Shown in pieces: positions 5,369 through 10,760 of a DNA stretch of 10,760 bases. The translations under genes and the position numbers were made by a program. Position 1 is the first letter of the stretch; each line of letters opens with the position of its first letter. Below the pieces are notes generated by a model. That model was not told the DNA's origin, ran no database searches, and saw only the letters and a list, made by a program, of their open reading frames with translations. This DNA comes from Clostridiaceae bacterium (GTDB lineage Bacteria > Bacillota > Clostridia > Acetivibrionales > DTU013). Where the stretch lies: contig JAAZKL010000324.1 of assembly GCA_012799845.1 (NCBI GenBank), forward strand, positions 1 through 10,760. Reading direction: 5' to 3'.

Positions 5369-6679
5369 CTACTCCATCTCGACTGCGCCGCCGTTTTTGT
5401 CTGCGCTTTCCCTGATCAGGCGAATATCTCCGCCGCACTGGCTGATCATCTCAGGGAATTCAGGGAATGTTACATCTACGGCCTCTGCCGTTTCGACAGT
5501 CGTTTCGCCTTCCGCGTTCAGTCCCGCGACAGTGAGCGCCATGACCACCCTGTGGTCGCCGTGCCCGTTCACTCTGCAGCCTTTGAGCCTGCTTTCGCGG
5601 ATGATGAGGCCATCCGGCAGTTCCTCGATGTCAGCGCCCATCTTTGCCAGCTCAGTGCACATCACATGGATCCTGTCGGTCTCCTTCACCCTTGCCTGCG
5701 GCACATTGACGAGCCGTGTCTCGCCCTGCGCGAAACATCCTGCCACAGCCATAGCCGGCAGGGCATCAGGAGTTGAGTTCATATCGATTTCGATACCCTT
5801 CAGGCCATTGCCTCTGATCACGATCCCGTCCTCGCGGCAGGTGACCGCGGCGCCCATCTCTTCAAGGTATCGCAGTACCATTTTGTCACCCTGCGGATCG
5901 GTCATATCGAGGTTCTTAAATACGAATTCCTCTCCCGAAACAGCAGCCAGCACCATGAAAAACGTAGCTGACGAGAAATCGCCGGGTATTTCCGTGTTAA
6001 AGGCCCTGTAACCCTGCCTTCCCTTTATCTTTATTCTTTTAAAGTCCTCATTGACATATTCGATGCCCTGGCTGTCGAGCCACCACGTGGTCATCTCGGC
6101 ATACGGCCTTTCGTTGAGCCTTGTGACGATGATCTCAGTATCCTGCTCCAGCAGCGGGGCATGTATCAGCAGCGATGATAGGTACTGCGATGTGAATGCG
6201 TCCAATTCCGTTCTGCCGCCCTTCAGCCTTCCTCTTACCACAACCGGTGCCATATCGTTGCCGCGCGTGGAAAAAGCGTCCCCGCCCAGGTCTTTCATCG
6301 ACCTGATCAGTGGCGCAAGCGGCCTACGGCGTATCTGGCCATCGCCGGTCAGGACAGTCCAGCCTTCCGTCAGACCGGCAGTCATCATGGCAAAGCGAAG
6401 CGTCGTGCCTGAATTGCCGACATCAGCCACATTCTCCGGGATCGCCGGAAAACCGCCGAACCCGTCGACGATCAAGCTCTCGCCCGTATTTTCAAAGCAA
6501 GCTCCGAAAGCTTTGCATATATTGACTGCAGAATATGAATCTTTTGATAAGAGGGGATGTGATATCACAGATCTGCCCTCTGCGAGACTGGCTATAAAAA
6601 TCGCCCTGATAGTATGGGATTTGGAACCGGGTATCCTGACGGTACCGCAGGTTCTGGATTTAGTGACTTTTATCAGCAT
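5369..6679 (-). CDS. aroA: 3-phosphoshikimate 1-carboxyvinyltransferase (EPSP synthase)
   Basis: This 436-aa enzyme joins shikimate 3-phosphate and phosphoenolpyruvate to make EPSP, the step before AroC. Motifs in order: GSKSHTIRA (K20, S21, R25), GNSGTTLR (88-95), DGQIRRRP (113-120), TSQYLSSLL (163-171), PGDFSSA (232-238), D305 in STPDALP, E333 in RVKETDR and GDHRVVMAL near the C-terminus. These cover the substrate-binding and catalytic residues. The GNSGTTLR form has Phe96 where E. coli AroA has Pro101, a position linked to glyphosate response; sensitivity cannot be judged from this. The frame is open to an ATG at 6748, but the ATG at 6679 matches the family's N-terminus and has GGAAGG 10 nt upstream. 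A promoter lies at 6719-6746. It is the first gene of the aro-spo0A cluster. Confidence 0.95.
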   Translation of the reverse strand: MLIKVTKSRTCGTVRIPGSKSHTIRAIFIASLAEGRSVISHPLLSKDSYSAVNICKAFGACFENTGESLIVDGFGGFPAIPENVADVGNSGTTLRFAMMTAGLTEGWTVLTGDGQIRRRPLAPLIRSMKDLGGDAFSTRGNDMAPVVVRGRLKGGRTELDAFTSQYLSSLLIHAPLLEQDTEIIVTRLNERPYAEMTTWWLDSQGIEYVNEDFKRIKIKGRQGYRAFNTEIPGDFSSATFFMVLAAVSGEEFVFKNLDMTDPQGDKMVLRYLEEMGAAVTCREDGIVIRGNGLKGIEIDMNSTPDALPAMAVAGCFAQGETRLVNVPQARVKETDRIHVMCTELAKMGADIEELPDGLIIRESRLKGCRVNGHGDHRVVMALTVAGLNAEGETTVETAEAVDVTFPEFPEMISQCGGDIRLIRESADKNGGAVEME

Positions 6680-6710
6680 TTTCCCAACCTTCCTGCCGTT
6701 CTGCAAAAAC

Positions 6711-6745
6711 TGCCATATATTATATAACAATATATTAATATATGG
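6711..6745. promoter_or_regulatory. 12-bp inverted repeat over the aroA promoter, probable operator
   Basis: TGCCATATATTA (6711-6722) and TAATATATGGCA (6734-6745) are perfect reverse complements with an 11-bp spacer. One arm overlaps the -35 box and the other the -10 box and start region. This is the classic position for a repressor of aroA and the genes behind it. An AT-rich chance palindrome is possible, but the GC-containing outer ends make that less likely. Confidence 0.6.
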
Positions 6746-6746
6746 C
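6719..6746 (-). promoter_or_regulatory. Promoter of aroA
   Basis: On the minus strand TTGCCA (6746-6741) and a perfect TATAAT (6724-6719) are separated by 16 bp. Transcription would start near 6712, about 33 nt before the aroA ATG. No other promoter of similar quality lies upstream, so this probably drives the whole cluster. Confidence 0.7.
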
Positions 6747-6899
6747 AACTTTTACGTCAAATACCTGGGCATCATTTTGAGCATTATTTGGAGCAGAAAA
6801 GTGATGCTGAAGCACAGGTATCACAAGCTACAGGCGTACCAAATCCAGCCGTACAGCAGCCTTACCATTTCGCTGAACTCCTTTTCCATAATACCTGTG

Positions 6900-7052
6900 T
6901 TGGACAAATAATTCAGTTATGTGTACATGTCAGCAAAATTAATTATGAATTCGGAGCAATAACGTAAAGAATTTTCATATTATGTAGCCCATGCATGGTC
7001 ATTTATCTATATTCGGTCAATTATTGTACACAGAACTGAAATATTTGTCCAA
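6900..7052. repeat. MITE-like 153-bp element with 28-bp inverted termini
   Basis: The 28 bp at 6900-6927 (beginning TTGGACAAAT, ending GTGTACA) and the 28 bp at 7025-7052 (beginning TGTACAC, ending ATTTGTCCAA) are reverse complements at 26 of 28 positions. The 97-bp interior is AT-rich and encodes nothing recognisable. I see no clear target-site duplication outside either end. It is most simply a small non-autonomous transposable element. Because both inner edges read TGT...ACA, two outward-facing ends of a deleted IS element are an alternative. It separates the aro promoter from the methyltransferase gene. Confidence 0.65.
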
Positions 7053-7195
7053 ACTGCTTTCACTTTATGAAACATCGAGATCTAAAATGAGAAGAGAACA
7101 TTTACTAATTCCCGACCGGATAGTGCAGGCTGTCTGTTTCAGGGCAAAGCTCAATTTTGTGTGTTAAGTGAATCCAGGTGATGAATAAGAAAGGG

Positions 7196-7307
7196 TTAAG
7201 CGGATCAAGTGAGTTAAGTGAGGTTAAGCCGGGTCAAGTAGGTTAAGTAGGTTAAGTAGGTTAAGTAGGTTAAGCGGGTAAAAAAGGTATTGGGGTAAGA
7301 AGGTATT
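7196..7307. repeat. Degenerate 9-bp tandem repeat tract (TTAAGTAGG)
   Basis: Nine units run from 7196 to 7278 with the consensus TTAAGTAGG. The units at 7243-7251, 7252-7260 and 7261-7269 are identical; others are TTAAGCGGA, TCAAGTGAG, TCAAGTAGG and TTAAGCGGG, and two are 10 bp long (7214-7223, 7224-7233). A related pair of 16-bp units ending in AAGGTATT follows (7276-7291, 7292-7307). The tract has stops in several frames and few C residues on the plus strand. It begins 14 bp beyond the methyltransferase stop, in its 3' region. Confidence 0.85.
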
Positions 7308-7320
7308 AGGCTAGTCAGAC

Positions 7321-8478
7321 TTATTGAGCATCCGTTTCCAAGACCGGTTTCACCGGCGGCGGACCGAAGAACTGGTAGTAATTGCACTGGATCCTGCCGT
7401 TATAGAGCTTCCGCTTCCTGTCGGCCTTCCTGTTGACCAGGGCCTCGAAGCGCGGATGGGAAGTCAGCACATAGAAGGACCATGTATCGAACCTCCTGAA
7501 AACACCGCCCATATCCCTGTACAGCCGCTCTACCTCGCGCATTTCACCGATCCGCTCACCATAAGGAGGATTGGTAATGATGAAACCATATTTACGTTTT
7601 GAGCTTATCTCTCTGAAGTCTCTCTTCTGGAAATGTACAAGCTGTGAAACACCAGCTTTTTCAGCATGGTGCCTCGCAAGCCTGAGTACTCCGTCATCGA
7701 TATCGGAACCATGGATCCTTATCTCATCATCAAGCGTTACCTTATCAGCGGCCTCTTCCCTTGCCCTGCTCCACAGTCCGGCAGGCACCTGATGCCATCG
7801 CTCGGCAGAAAAACTACGCTTCGCGCCCGGTGCCATATTGGCTGCCATCATCGCAGCCTCGACCGGGATCGTGCCTGAGCCGCAAAACGGATCGATCAGC
7901 TCCCTGCCGGGTTTCCACCTGCTTATGAGCAGCAGGGCGGATGCCAGCGTTTCCTTCAGCGGAGCTTCGCCGACAAGATCCCTGTACCCACGCTTGTGGA
8001 GTCCGGGACCTGATGTATCTATGGTAAGAGTCGCCCTGTCCTTGAGCAGACTCACCTCGATCCTGTAAAGAGGGCCGCTTTCTTCGAACCACTGTCTCTT
8101 ATACCGCTGCTTCATTTTCTCAACGATGGCCTTCTTCACTATAGCCTGGCAGTCCGGCACACTGGCAAGCTTTGAATTCACCGATTTGCCGTCCACCGGG
8201 AATTCCGCATCTTCAGGAAGCCACTCATCCCACGGAAGAGCCTTTGTCCCTTCAAAGAGTTCGTCAAAAGTCAGGGCGGTGAACTCACCCATTTTCACAA
8301 GCACACGGTCGGCAGTGCGCAGCCAGATGTTCGATCTGCATATCGCTTCCTCATCCCCGGCAAAAGTGACCCTTCCATTTTCAACCAACTGGTCCTCATA
8401 CCCCAGCCATTTAAGTTCCCTTGCTGCCACCGACTCTATACCGAACGCCGTCGTGGCGATCAATTGCAGTTTTGACAT
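7321..8478 (-). CDS. THUMP-domain class I SAM-dependent RNA methyltransferase (YpsC/RlmL-like)
   Basis: This 385-aa protein matches the length and layout of Bacillus YpsC, related to the N-terminal half of RlmL, which makes N2-methylguanosine in 23S rRNA. A ferredoxin-like/THUMP RNA-binding region fills about residues 1-165. The Rossmann methyltransferase follows: the SAM-binding DPFCGSGT (196-203), the acidic SDIDDG (258-263) and the catalytic NPPYGER (303-309), typical of N2-guanine or N6-adenine methylation. The C-terminus ends YQFFGPPPV and a short tail. GGGAGG five to six nt before the ATG at 8478 fixes the start. It begins 29 nt after the permease pseudogene with no visible terminator or own promoter between, so it may be transcribed through the decayed operon. 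The exact rRNA target is not deducible here. Confidence 0.9.
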   Translation of the reverse strand: MSKLQLIATTAFGIESVAARELKWLGYEDQLVENGRVTFAGDEEAICRSNIWLRTADRVLVKMGEFTALTFDELFEGTKALPWDEWLPEDAEFPVDGKSVNSKLASVPDCQAIVKKAIVEKMKQRYKRQWFEESGPLYRIEVSLLKDRATLTIDTSGPGLHKRGYRDLVGEAPLKETLASALLLISRWKPGRELIDPFCGSGTIPVEAAMMAANMAPGAKRSFSAERWHQVPAGLWSRAREEAADKVTLDDEIRIHGSDIDDGVLRLARHHAEKAGVSQLVHFQKRDFREISSKRKYGFIITNPPYGERIGEMREVERLYRDMGGVFRRFDTWSFYVLTSHPRFEALVNRKADRKRKLYNGRIQCNYYQFFGPPPVKPVLETDAQ

Positions 8479-8507
8479 GTTTCCTCCCGGAGCAGTTCCT
8501 GTTTTTC

Positions 8508-9029
8508 TTAAAATAATTCCCGTTTTTTATAGAATACCACCGATACCTTCATTGATACAATATACAGCAATAATGTGATTACAGCAAATACTGCCGTTAT
8601 GAGTGCAGGGTCTGTTTCAGCCAGGAGCACCAAGACTTTCTCTGCCTGAGTGTGATCCTGCCATCCGGCCAGGTTGCTCACCAGCATAGAAACAGCTCCA
8701 AACAATATGAATATTCCGATAATAACGAACCGGTTGACATTGACGGCCTTTATATATCCCAGCTTGAACCCGATGGGCATGTAAACCGACATCAGAATGA
8801 TATAAACCAGGAACGTGCATATGGTAAATGCCGCTGCTGCAACAAGTATTACCGCAAGTGCGGCCGCAAGGATGCCGGTGCTCAGATACCTTGCCCTGAC
8901 GACCGTCTCCCGCCTGACCGGCAGAGAGTCGAGCAATCTGAGCGTATTGTTTTTCTCGTCCTCGTACATCGTTGAATTTATAAAGCGGTACAACGTAAGC
9001 AGAGCAGCCATTGAAAACGCCGTCTGGTA
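8508..9029 (-). pseudogene. ABC-2 type permease, N-terminally truncated remnant
   Basis: The remnant encodes about 170 residues of an ABC-2 membrane subunit. It starts abruptly near YQTAFSMAALLTLYRF, followed by the cytosolic stretch YEDEKNNTLRLLDSLPVRRETVVRARYL, which is characteristic of such permeases. Hydrophobic helices follow (GILAAALAVILVAAAAF; FLVYIILMSVYMPI; FVIIGIFILFGAVSMLVSNL; LITAVFAVITLLLYIVSM), and it ends FYKKRELF. The initial helix and start codon are missing because the sequence upstream of about 9029 is ATPase in another frame. An ATG at 9044 exists in frame but lies in ATPase sequence and has no family-like N-terminus. A functional export complex is very unlikely. Confidence 0.82.
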
Positions 9030-9678
9030 TTGCATCCTTTTCATCGCTTATAACTACCCTGCCGCCTTCGATCACCGTCACGAAATCGGCTATCTTCTCT
9101 ATATCCGTAGTGATATGCGAAGAGAAGAACACAGAGCAGTTCTCATCCTGCACCACCTCCATCAGCAGTTCAAGCAGTTCGTTCCTGATGACGGGACCCA
9201 GTCCGGAAGTAGGCTCGTCAAGTATGAGGAGTTCAGGCTTGTGGGCCAGTGCCAGCGCAAGTGCCAGCTTGACTTTCATGCCTTTGGACAGTTCGCCGAC
9301 CTTTTTGGATGGATCGATATCGAACCTTTTCAGCAATGACCTGCCAAAATCCCTGTCCCAGTTCGGATAAAAGCCGCCAAAGAAGTCAAGGGACCAGCCT
9401 GCGGTCATGTTTTCATAAAAATACTGCTCTTCACTCACATAGCCGACTCTCCTGCGGATCTCGTCTGAGCATTTCCTGCTGTCAAGTCCGAGCACCTCGA
9501 TGGAACCAGCTTCAAAGGGTATCAGGTCCATTATGCACTTGATCACGGTAGTCTTCCCGGCTCCGTTCCTGCCGATGAAACCCATTATGTACCCCTTTGG
9601 TATCTGAAAGCTTACCTCTTTCAGTGAAAATTTATCTTACCGCTTGACCAGTCCATCCACATTAAGCGCTACACTCAT
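9028..9678 (-). pseudogene. ABC transporter ATPase, interrupted by stop codon and C-terminal deletion
   Basis: This was a YtrB-like ABC ATPase energising the adjacent permease. Translation from the ATG at 9678 (GGAG 8 nt upstream) gives 13 residues, then TAA at 9639-9637 in the place where the family usually has Tyr (LVKR-Y-DKFSLKEV). The same frame continues beyond the stop with Walker A GRNGAGKTT, GYVSEEQYFYENMT, signature LSKGMKVKLALALALA, Walker B LLILDEPTSGL and the H-loop SSHITTDIEKIADF. The D-loop reads SGLGPV instead of SGLDPV. After VVISDEKDAI (about 9028) it runs out of frame into permease sequence, losing its last 60-80 residues, estimated from family length. Restarting at the internal ATG (9585) would omit the first strand. 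Confidence 0.88.
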
Positions 9679-9822
9679 TCAAACCACTCCTGTCAGCTAT
9701 TTTATAATCGTCGGATCACGCAAACTGCCAACCTTGCCATACTCAGACCGGACGGTCACATCCGACATTGCGATCAACCTCTTACAAGTCTGCGATAGAC
9801 CTGGCAATGCCCGGCCGTGAAG
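9679..9822. other. Spacer between gntR and ATPase pseudogenes
   Basis: In intact loci of this type the genes usually nearly touch; here 144 bp separate them. The 10-mer GTCACATCCG occurs at 9755-9764 and again at 9822-9831, the latter over the regulator's stop codon. No gene is visible. It may be decayed coding or inserted sequence. Confidence 0.4.
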
Positions 9823-10207
9823 TCACATCCGGCCAAATTCCTCCAAAATGTCCCTGAATACCTTTTGGATGCCGTCGTCATCAAAACCAAGCTCCCTGCA
9901 CAGGGCTATCCCTTTTTCGAAATCCCTTTGGATCTCCTTCAGTTTAGACTCCCTGACGAATTCGGCACCGGCCTGGGCGACATATGAACCCTTCCCCTGG
10001 TTTGTCACAATATATCCGCCAGCCTCTAGATATTCATACGCTTTCTTGACCGTGATCACACTTATCTCCAGTTCTTTGGCCAGAGCCCTGATCGACGGCA
10101 GCATAAAATCCCGGGGGCAGTTCCCCGCTCATTATCTGCTCTATGATCTGCTTCTTGATCTGCTCATACAGTGGAGTCGGATCATTATTCGACAATGCTA
10201 TGAACAA
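9823..10207 (-). pseudogene. GntR-family (YtrA subfamily) repressor, frameshifted
   Basis: This gene would encode a compact repressor of about 127 aa controlling its own ABC operon. Translation from a TTG at 10207, with AGAGGTGA upstream, gives FIALSNNDPTPLYEQIKKQ and IMSGELPPGF, the standard start of YtrA-type GntR proteins. After GGA TTT one extra T in the run at 10108-10105 shifts the frame. The continuation MLPSIRALAKELEISVITVKKAYEYLEAGGYIV, with GKGSYVA after it, is read only from 10104 onward. Removing one T restores a full winged helix-turn-helix and the short C-terminal helix ending EEFGRM. Unshifted reading hits TGA 24 codons after the lesion. A sequencing error in a 4-base homopolymer is possible but less likely given the lesions downstream. 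Confidence 0.87.
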
Positions 10208-10272
10208 ACGATCACCTCTCAGAAATTCTGACCGTGTGTGAACTTCAACTGTGTATGTGTCTATATATACAG

Positions 10273-10301
10273 TTTATATACAGTTTATCGCTGTATATAA
10301 A
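10273..10301. promoter_or_regulatory. 11-bp inverted repeat operator within the gntR promoter
   Basis: TTTATATACAG (10273-10283) and CTGTATATAAA (10291-10301) are perfect reverse complements 7 bp apart. They cover the -10 box and most of the spacer. A further CTGTATATA half-site follows on the minus strand (near 10272-10264). YtrA-type regulators bind palindromes of this sort in their own promoters, so autorepression is the natural reading. Confidence 0.72.
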
Positions 10302-10310
10302 CACTGTCAA
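10282..10310 (-). promoter_or_regulatory. Promoter of the gntR-ABC operon
   Basis: On the minus strand a perfect TTGACA (10310-10305) and TAAACT (10287-10282) are spaced by 17 bp. Transcription would start near 10275, about 68 nt before the TTG start of the regulator. Confidence 0.75.
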
Positions 10311-10328
10311 TATTTCAACATAAATATT

Positions 10329-10356
10329 TTGCAAATATATACCTGTATTGTATAAT
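10329..10356 (+). promoter_or_regulatory. Promoter of the DUF1189 gene
   Basis: TTGCAA (10329-10334) and a perfect TATAAT (10351-10356) are separated by 16 bp. The start would fall near 10363. This promoter is divergent from the gntR promoter, with 18 bp between the two -35 boxes. Confidence 0.75.
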
Positions 10357-10363
10357 AAGTATG

Positions 10364-10451
10364 GTTATTGGGCGCACTTATCGCATTGCTGCCCGTACAT
10401 CCATGCATATCGGGCTCCCGACCGGCTCAATAACAGGCGTGGCTAAAGTGC
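10364..10451 (+). ncRNA. Structured leader with possible pseudoknot upstream of DUF1189 gene
   Basis: GTTATTGGGC (10364-10373) pairs with GCTCAATAAC (10425-10434): 10 bp with one G-U. The next six bases GCACTT (10374-10379) pair with AAGTGC (10446-10451), outside that stem, making an H-type pseudoknot. A GCCCG/CGGGC hairpin (10391-10395, 10411-10415) lies in the loop. The first stem begins at the predicted transcript start and the fold ends 26 nt before the ribosome binding site. It matches no riboswitch class I can recall, so this is a fold prediction by eye only. Confidence 0.4.
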
Positions 10452-10487
10452 AATACCTTAGATAACAATGGTTTTTTGGAGGTTCTT

Positions 10488-10760
10488 ATGAACGGGACAA
10501 AAACAGGCTTTTTTCGGTGCCTTTACTACAGCGTCACCAGCTTCAGCAAGTACAGGCTGTTCTTAAGGCAAAGCACAGGCAGGGTTGTCGCATATCTGAT
10601 ACTGCTCTCTTTTTTAGCAGCAATATCAGTAAGCATCAGTTGGTTCACCATGGCGAATGAAATAATCGATGCGATTTCAGTGGATGTGATCGAGAACATA
10701 CCGGAATTCAATTTCGAAAACGGCAAACTGGACGTCTATGCGGAAATGCCCATCGTCATC
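10488..10760 (+). CDS. DUF1189 family membrane protein (5' part, runs off window)
   Basis: The first 91 codons are present and open to the window edge. The protein begins MNGTKTGFFRCLYYSVTSF, an amphipathic cytosolic start, then a membrane helix VVAYLILLSFLAAISVSISW (about 33-52). A likely extracytoplasmic section containing IPEFNFENGKLDVYAEMPI follows. That order, with a P-x-F-x-F-x-N-G-x-L block after the first helix, is what I know of the DUF1189 family, whose function is undetermined. GGAGG at 10478-10482 precedes the ATG by 5 nt. It has its own promoter and a folded leader, and it is divergent from the gntR-ABC remnant. The remaining helices would lie beyond the window. Confidence 0.78.
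   Translation, partial: MNGTKTGFFRCLYYSVTSFSKYRLFLRQSTGRVVAYLILLSFLAAISVSISWFTMANEIIDAISVDVIENIPEFNFENGKLDVYAEMPIVI

Larger units (their letters stand above)
6749..7320. other. Gene-free region between aroA promoter and RNA methyltransferase
   Basis: No supported gene lies in this 572-bp stretch. It holds a pair of 9-bp inverted repeats, CACAGGTAT (6813-6821) and ATACCTGTG (6891-6899), the 153-bp inverted-repeat element and the tandem repeat tract listed separately. A short minus-strand frame from the ATG at 6889 ends after 22 codons. A 26-codon plus-strand frame starts within 7053-7195. Neither has a good ribosome binding site. Confidence 0.6.

Noticed and set aside
5238..5438. 66-codon Arg/Lys-rich minus-strand frame overlapping the end of aroA
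   Set aside because: Low-complexity translation of the aroA-aroC gap in the wrong frame; no start signal.
6755..6889. Hydrophobic minus-strand frame (ATG at 6889) with a TGA after 22 codons and a further hydrophobic stretch in the same frame
   Set aside because: It could be a broken small membrane protein, but there is no good ribosome binding site or recognisable homologue, and AT-rich spacers give such stretches by chance.
6813..6899. CACAGGTAT / ATACCTGTG inverted repeat next to the 153-bp element
   Set aside because: Only 9-bp arms across 69 bp; not enough to call a second element or a functional hairpin.
6051..6911. 286-codon plus-strand frame opposite aroA
   Set aside because: It mirrors the EPSP synthase coding region and has no ribosome binding site or domain.
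9811..9834. GGCC-rich hairpin over the gntR stop codon as a terminator
   Set aside because: Short stem, no T run, and overlapping the stop codon.
10361..10451. Known riboswitch class (c-di-GMP-II considered because of GGGC-x-CACTT and AGTGCAA similarity)
   Set aside because: The highly conserved 5' segment of that class is missing and the stem order differs, so I kept it as an unclassified fold.

Overview
The window looks like chromosomal DNA from an anaerobic, low-to-moderate GC Bacillota, probably class Clostridia. Evidence: a Spo0A-type regulator, strong GGAGG ribosome binding sites, a two-subunit iron-sulfur fumarase, a YtrA-type GntR/ABC-transporter locus, a YpsC-type RNA methyltransferase and a DUF1189 membrane protein. 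The genus cannot be fixed from sequence alone.

Layout from left to right. (1) 19-1462, minus strand: alpha and beta subunits of a class I fumarate hydratase, followed by a 339-bp divergent spacer. (2) 1802-2576, plus strand: a small Usp/KdpD-like protein behind a promoter overlapped by a perfect 23-bp palindrome, then HU, closed by a terminator that works on both strands. (3) 2643-6679, minus strand: aroA, aroC, aroK and spo0A, transcribed in that order. The last three are overlapping or nearly so, so a developmental regulator appears translationally coupled to shikimate-pathway genes. AroC and AroK both carry substitutions at residues normally used for catalysis or substrate binding. A 185-bp aroA-aroC gap holds three 14-bp tandem repeats, and a 12-bp inverted repeat overlaps the aroA promoter. 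(4) 6680-7320: a gene-free stretch with a 153-bp element bounded by 28-bp inverted repeats (26/28 matching) and a 9-bp tandem repeat tract. (5) 7321-8478, minus strand: a THUMP-domain RNA methyltransferase.

(6) 8508-10207, minus strand: a wrecked GntR / ABC ATPase / ABC permease operon. The regulator has a one-base frameshift, the ATPase has an in-frame TAA at codon 14, and a deletion has joined the ATPase to the permease out of frame. Its promoter and palindromic operator are still well formed. (7) 10488-end, plus strand: the first 91 codons of a DUF1189 membrane protein, preceded by a good promoter and a leader that can fold into a pseudoknot starting at the predicted transcript 5' end.

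The strongest points for follow-up are the AroC active-site changes, the aro-spo0A coupling, the multi-lesion ABC operon and the DUF1189 leader. No tRNA, rRNA, CRISPR array or intact transposase was seen.
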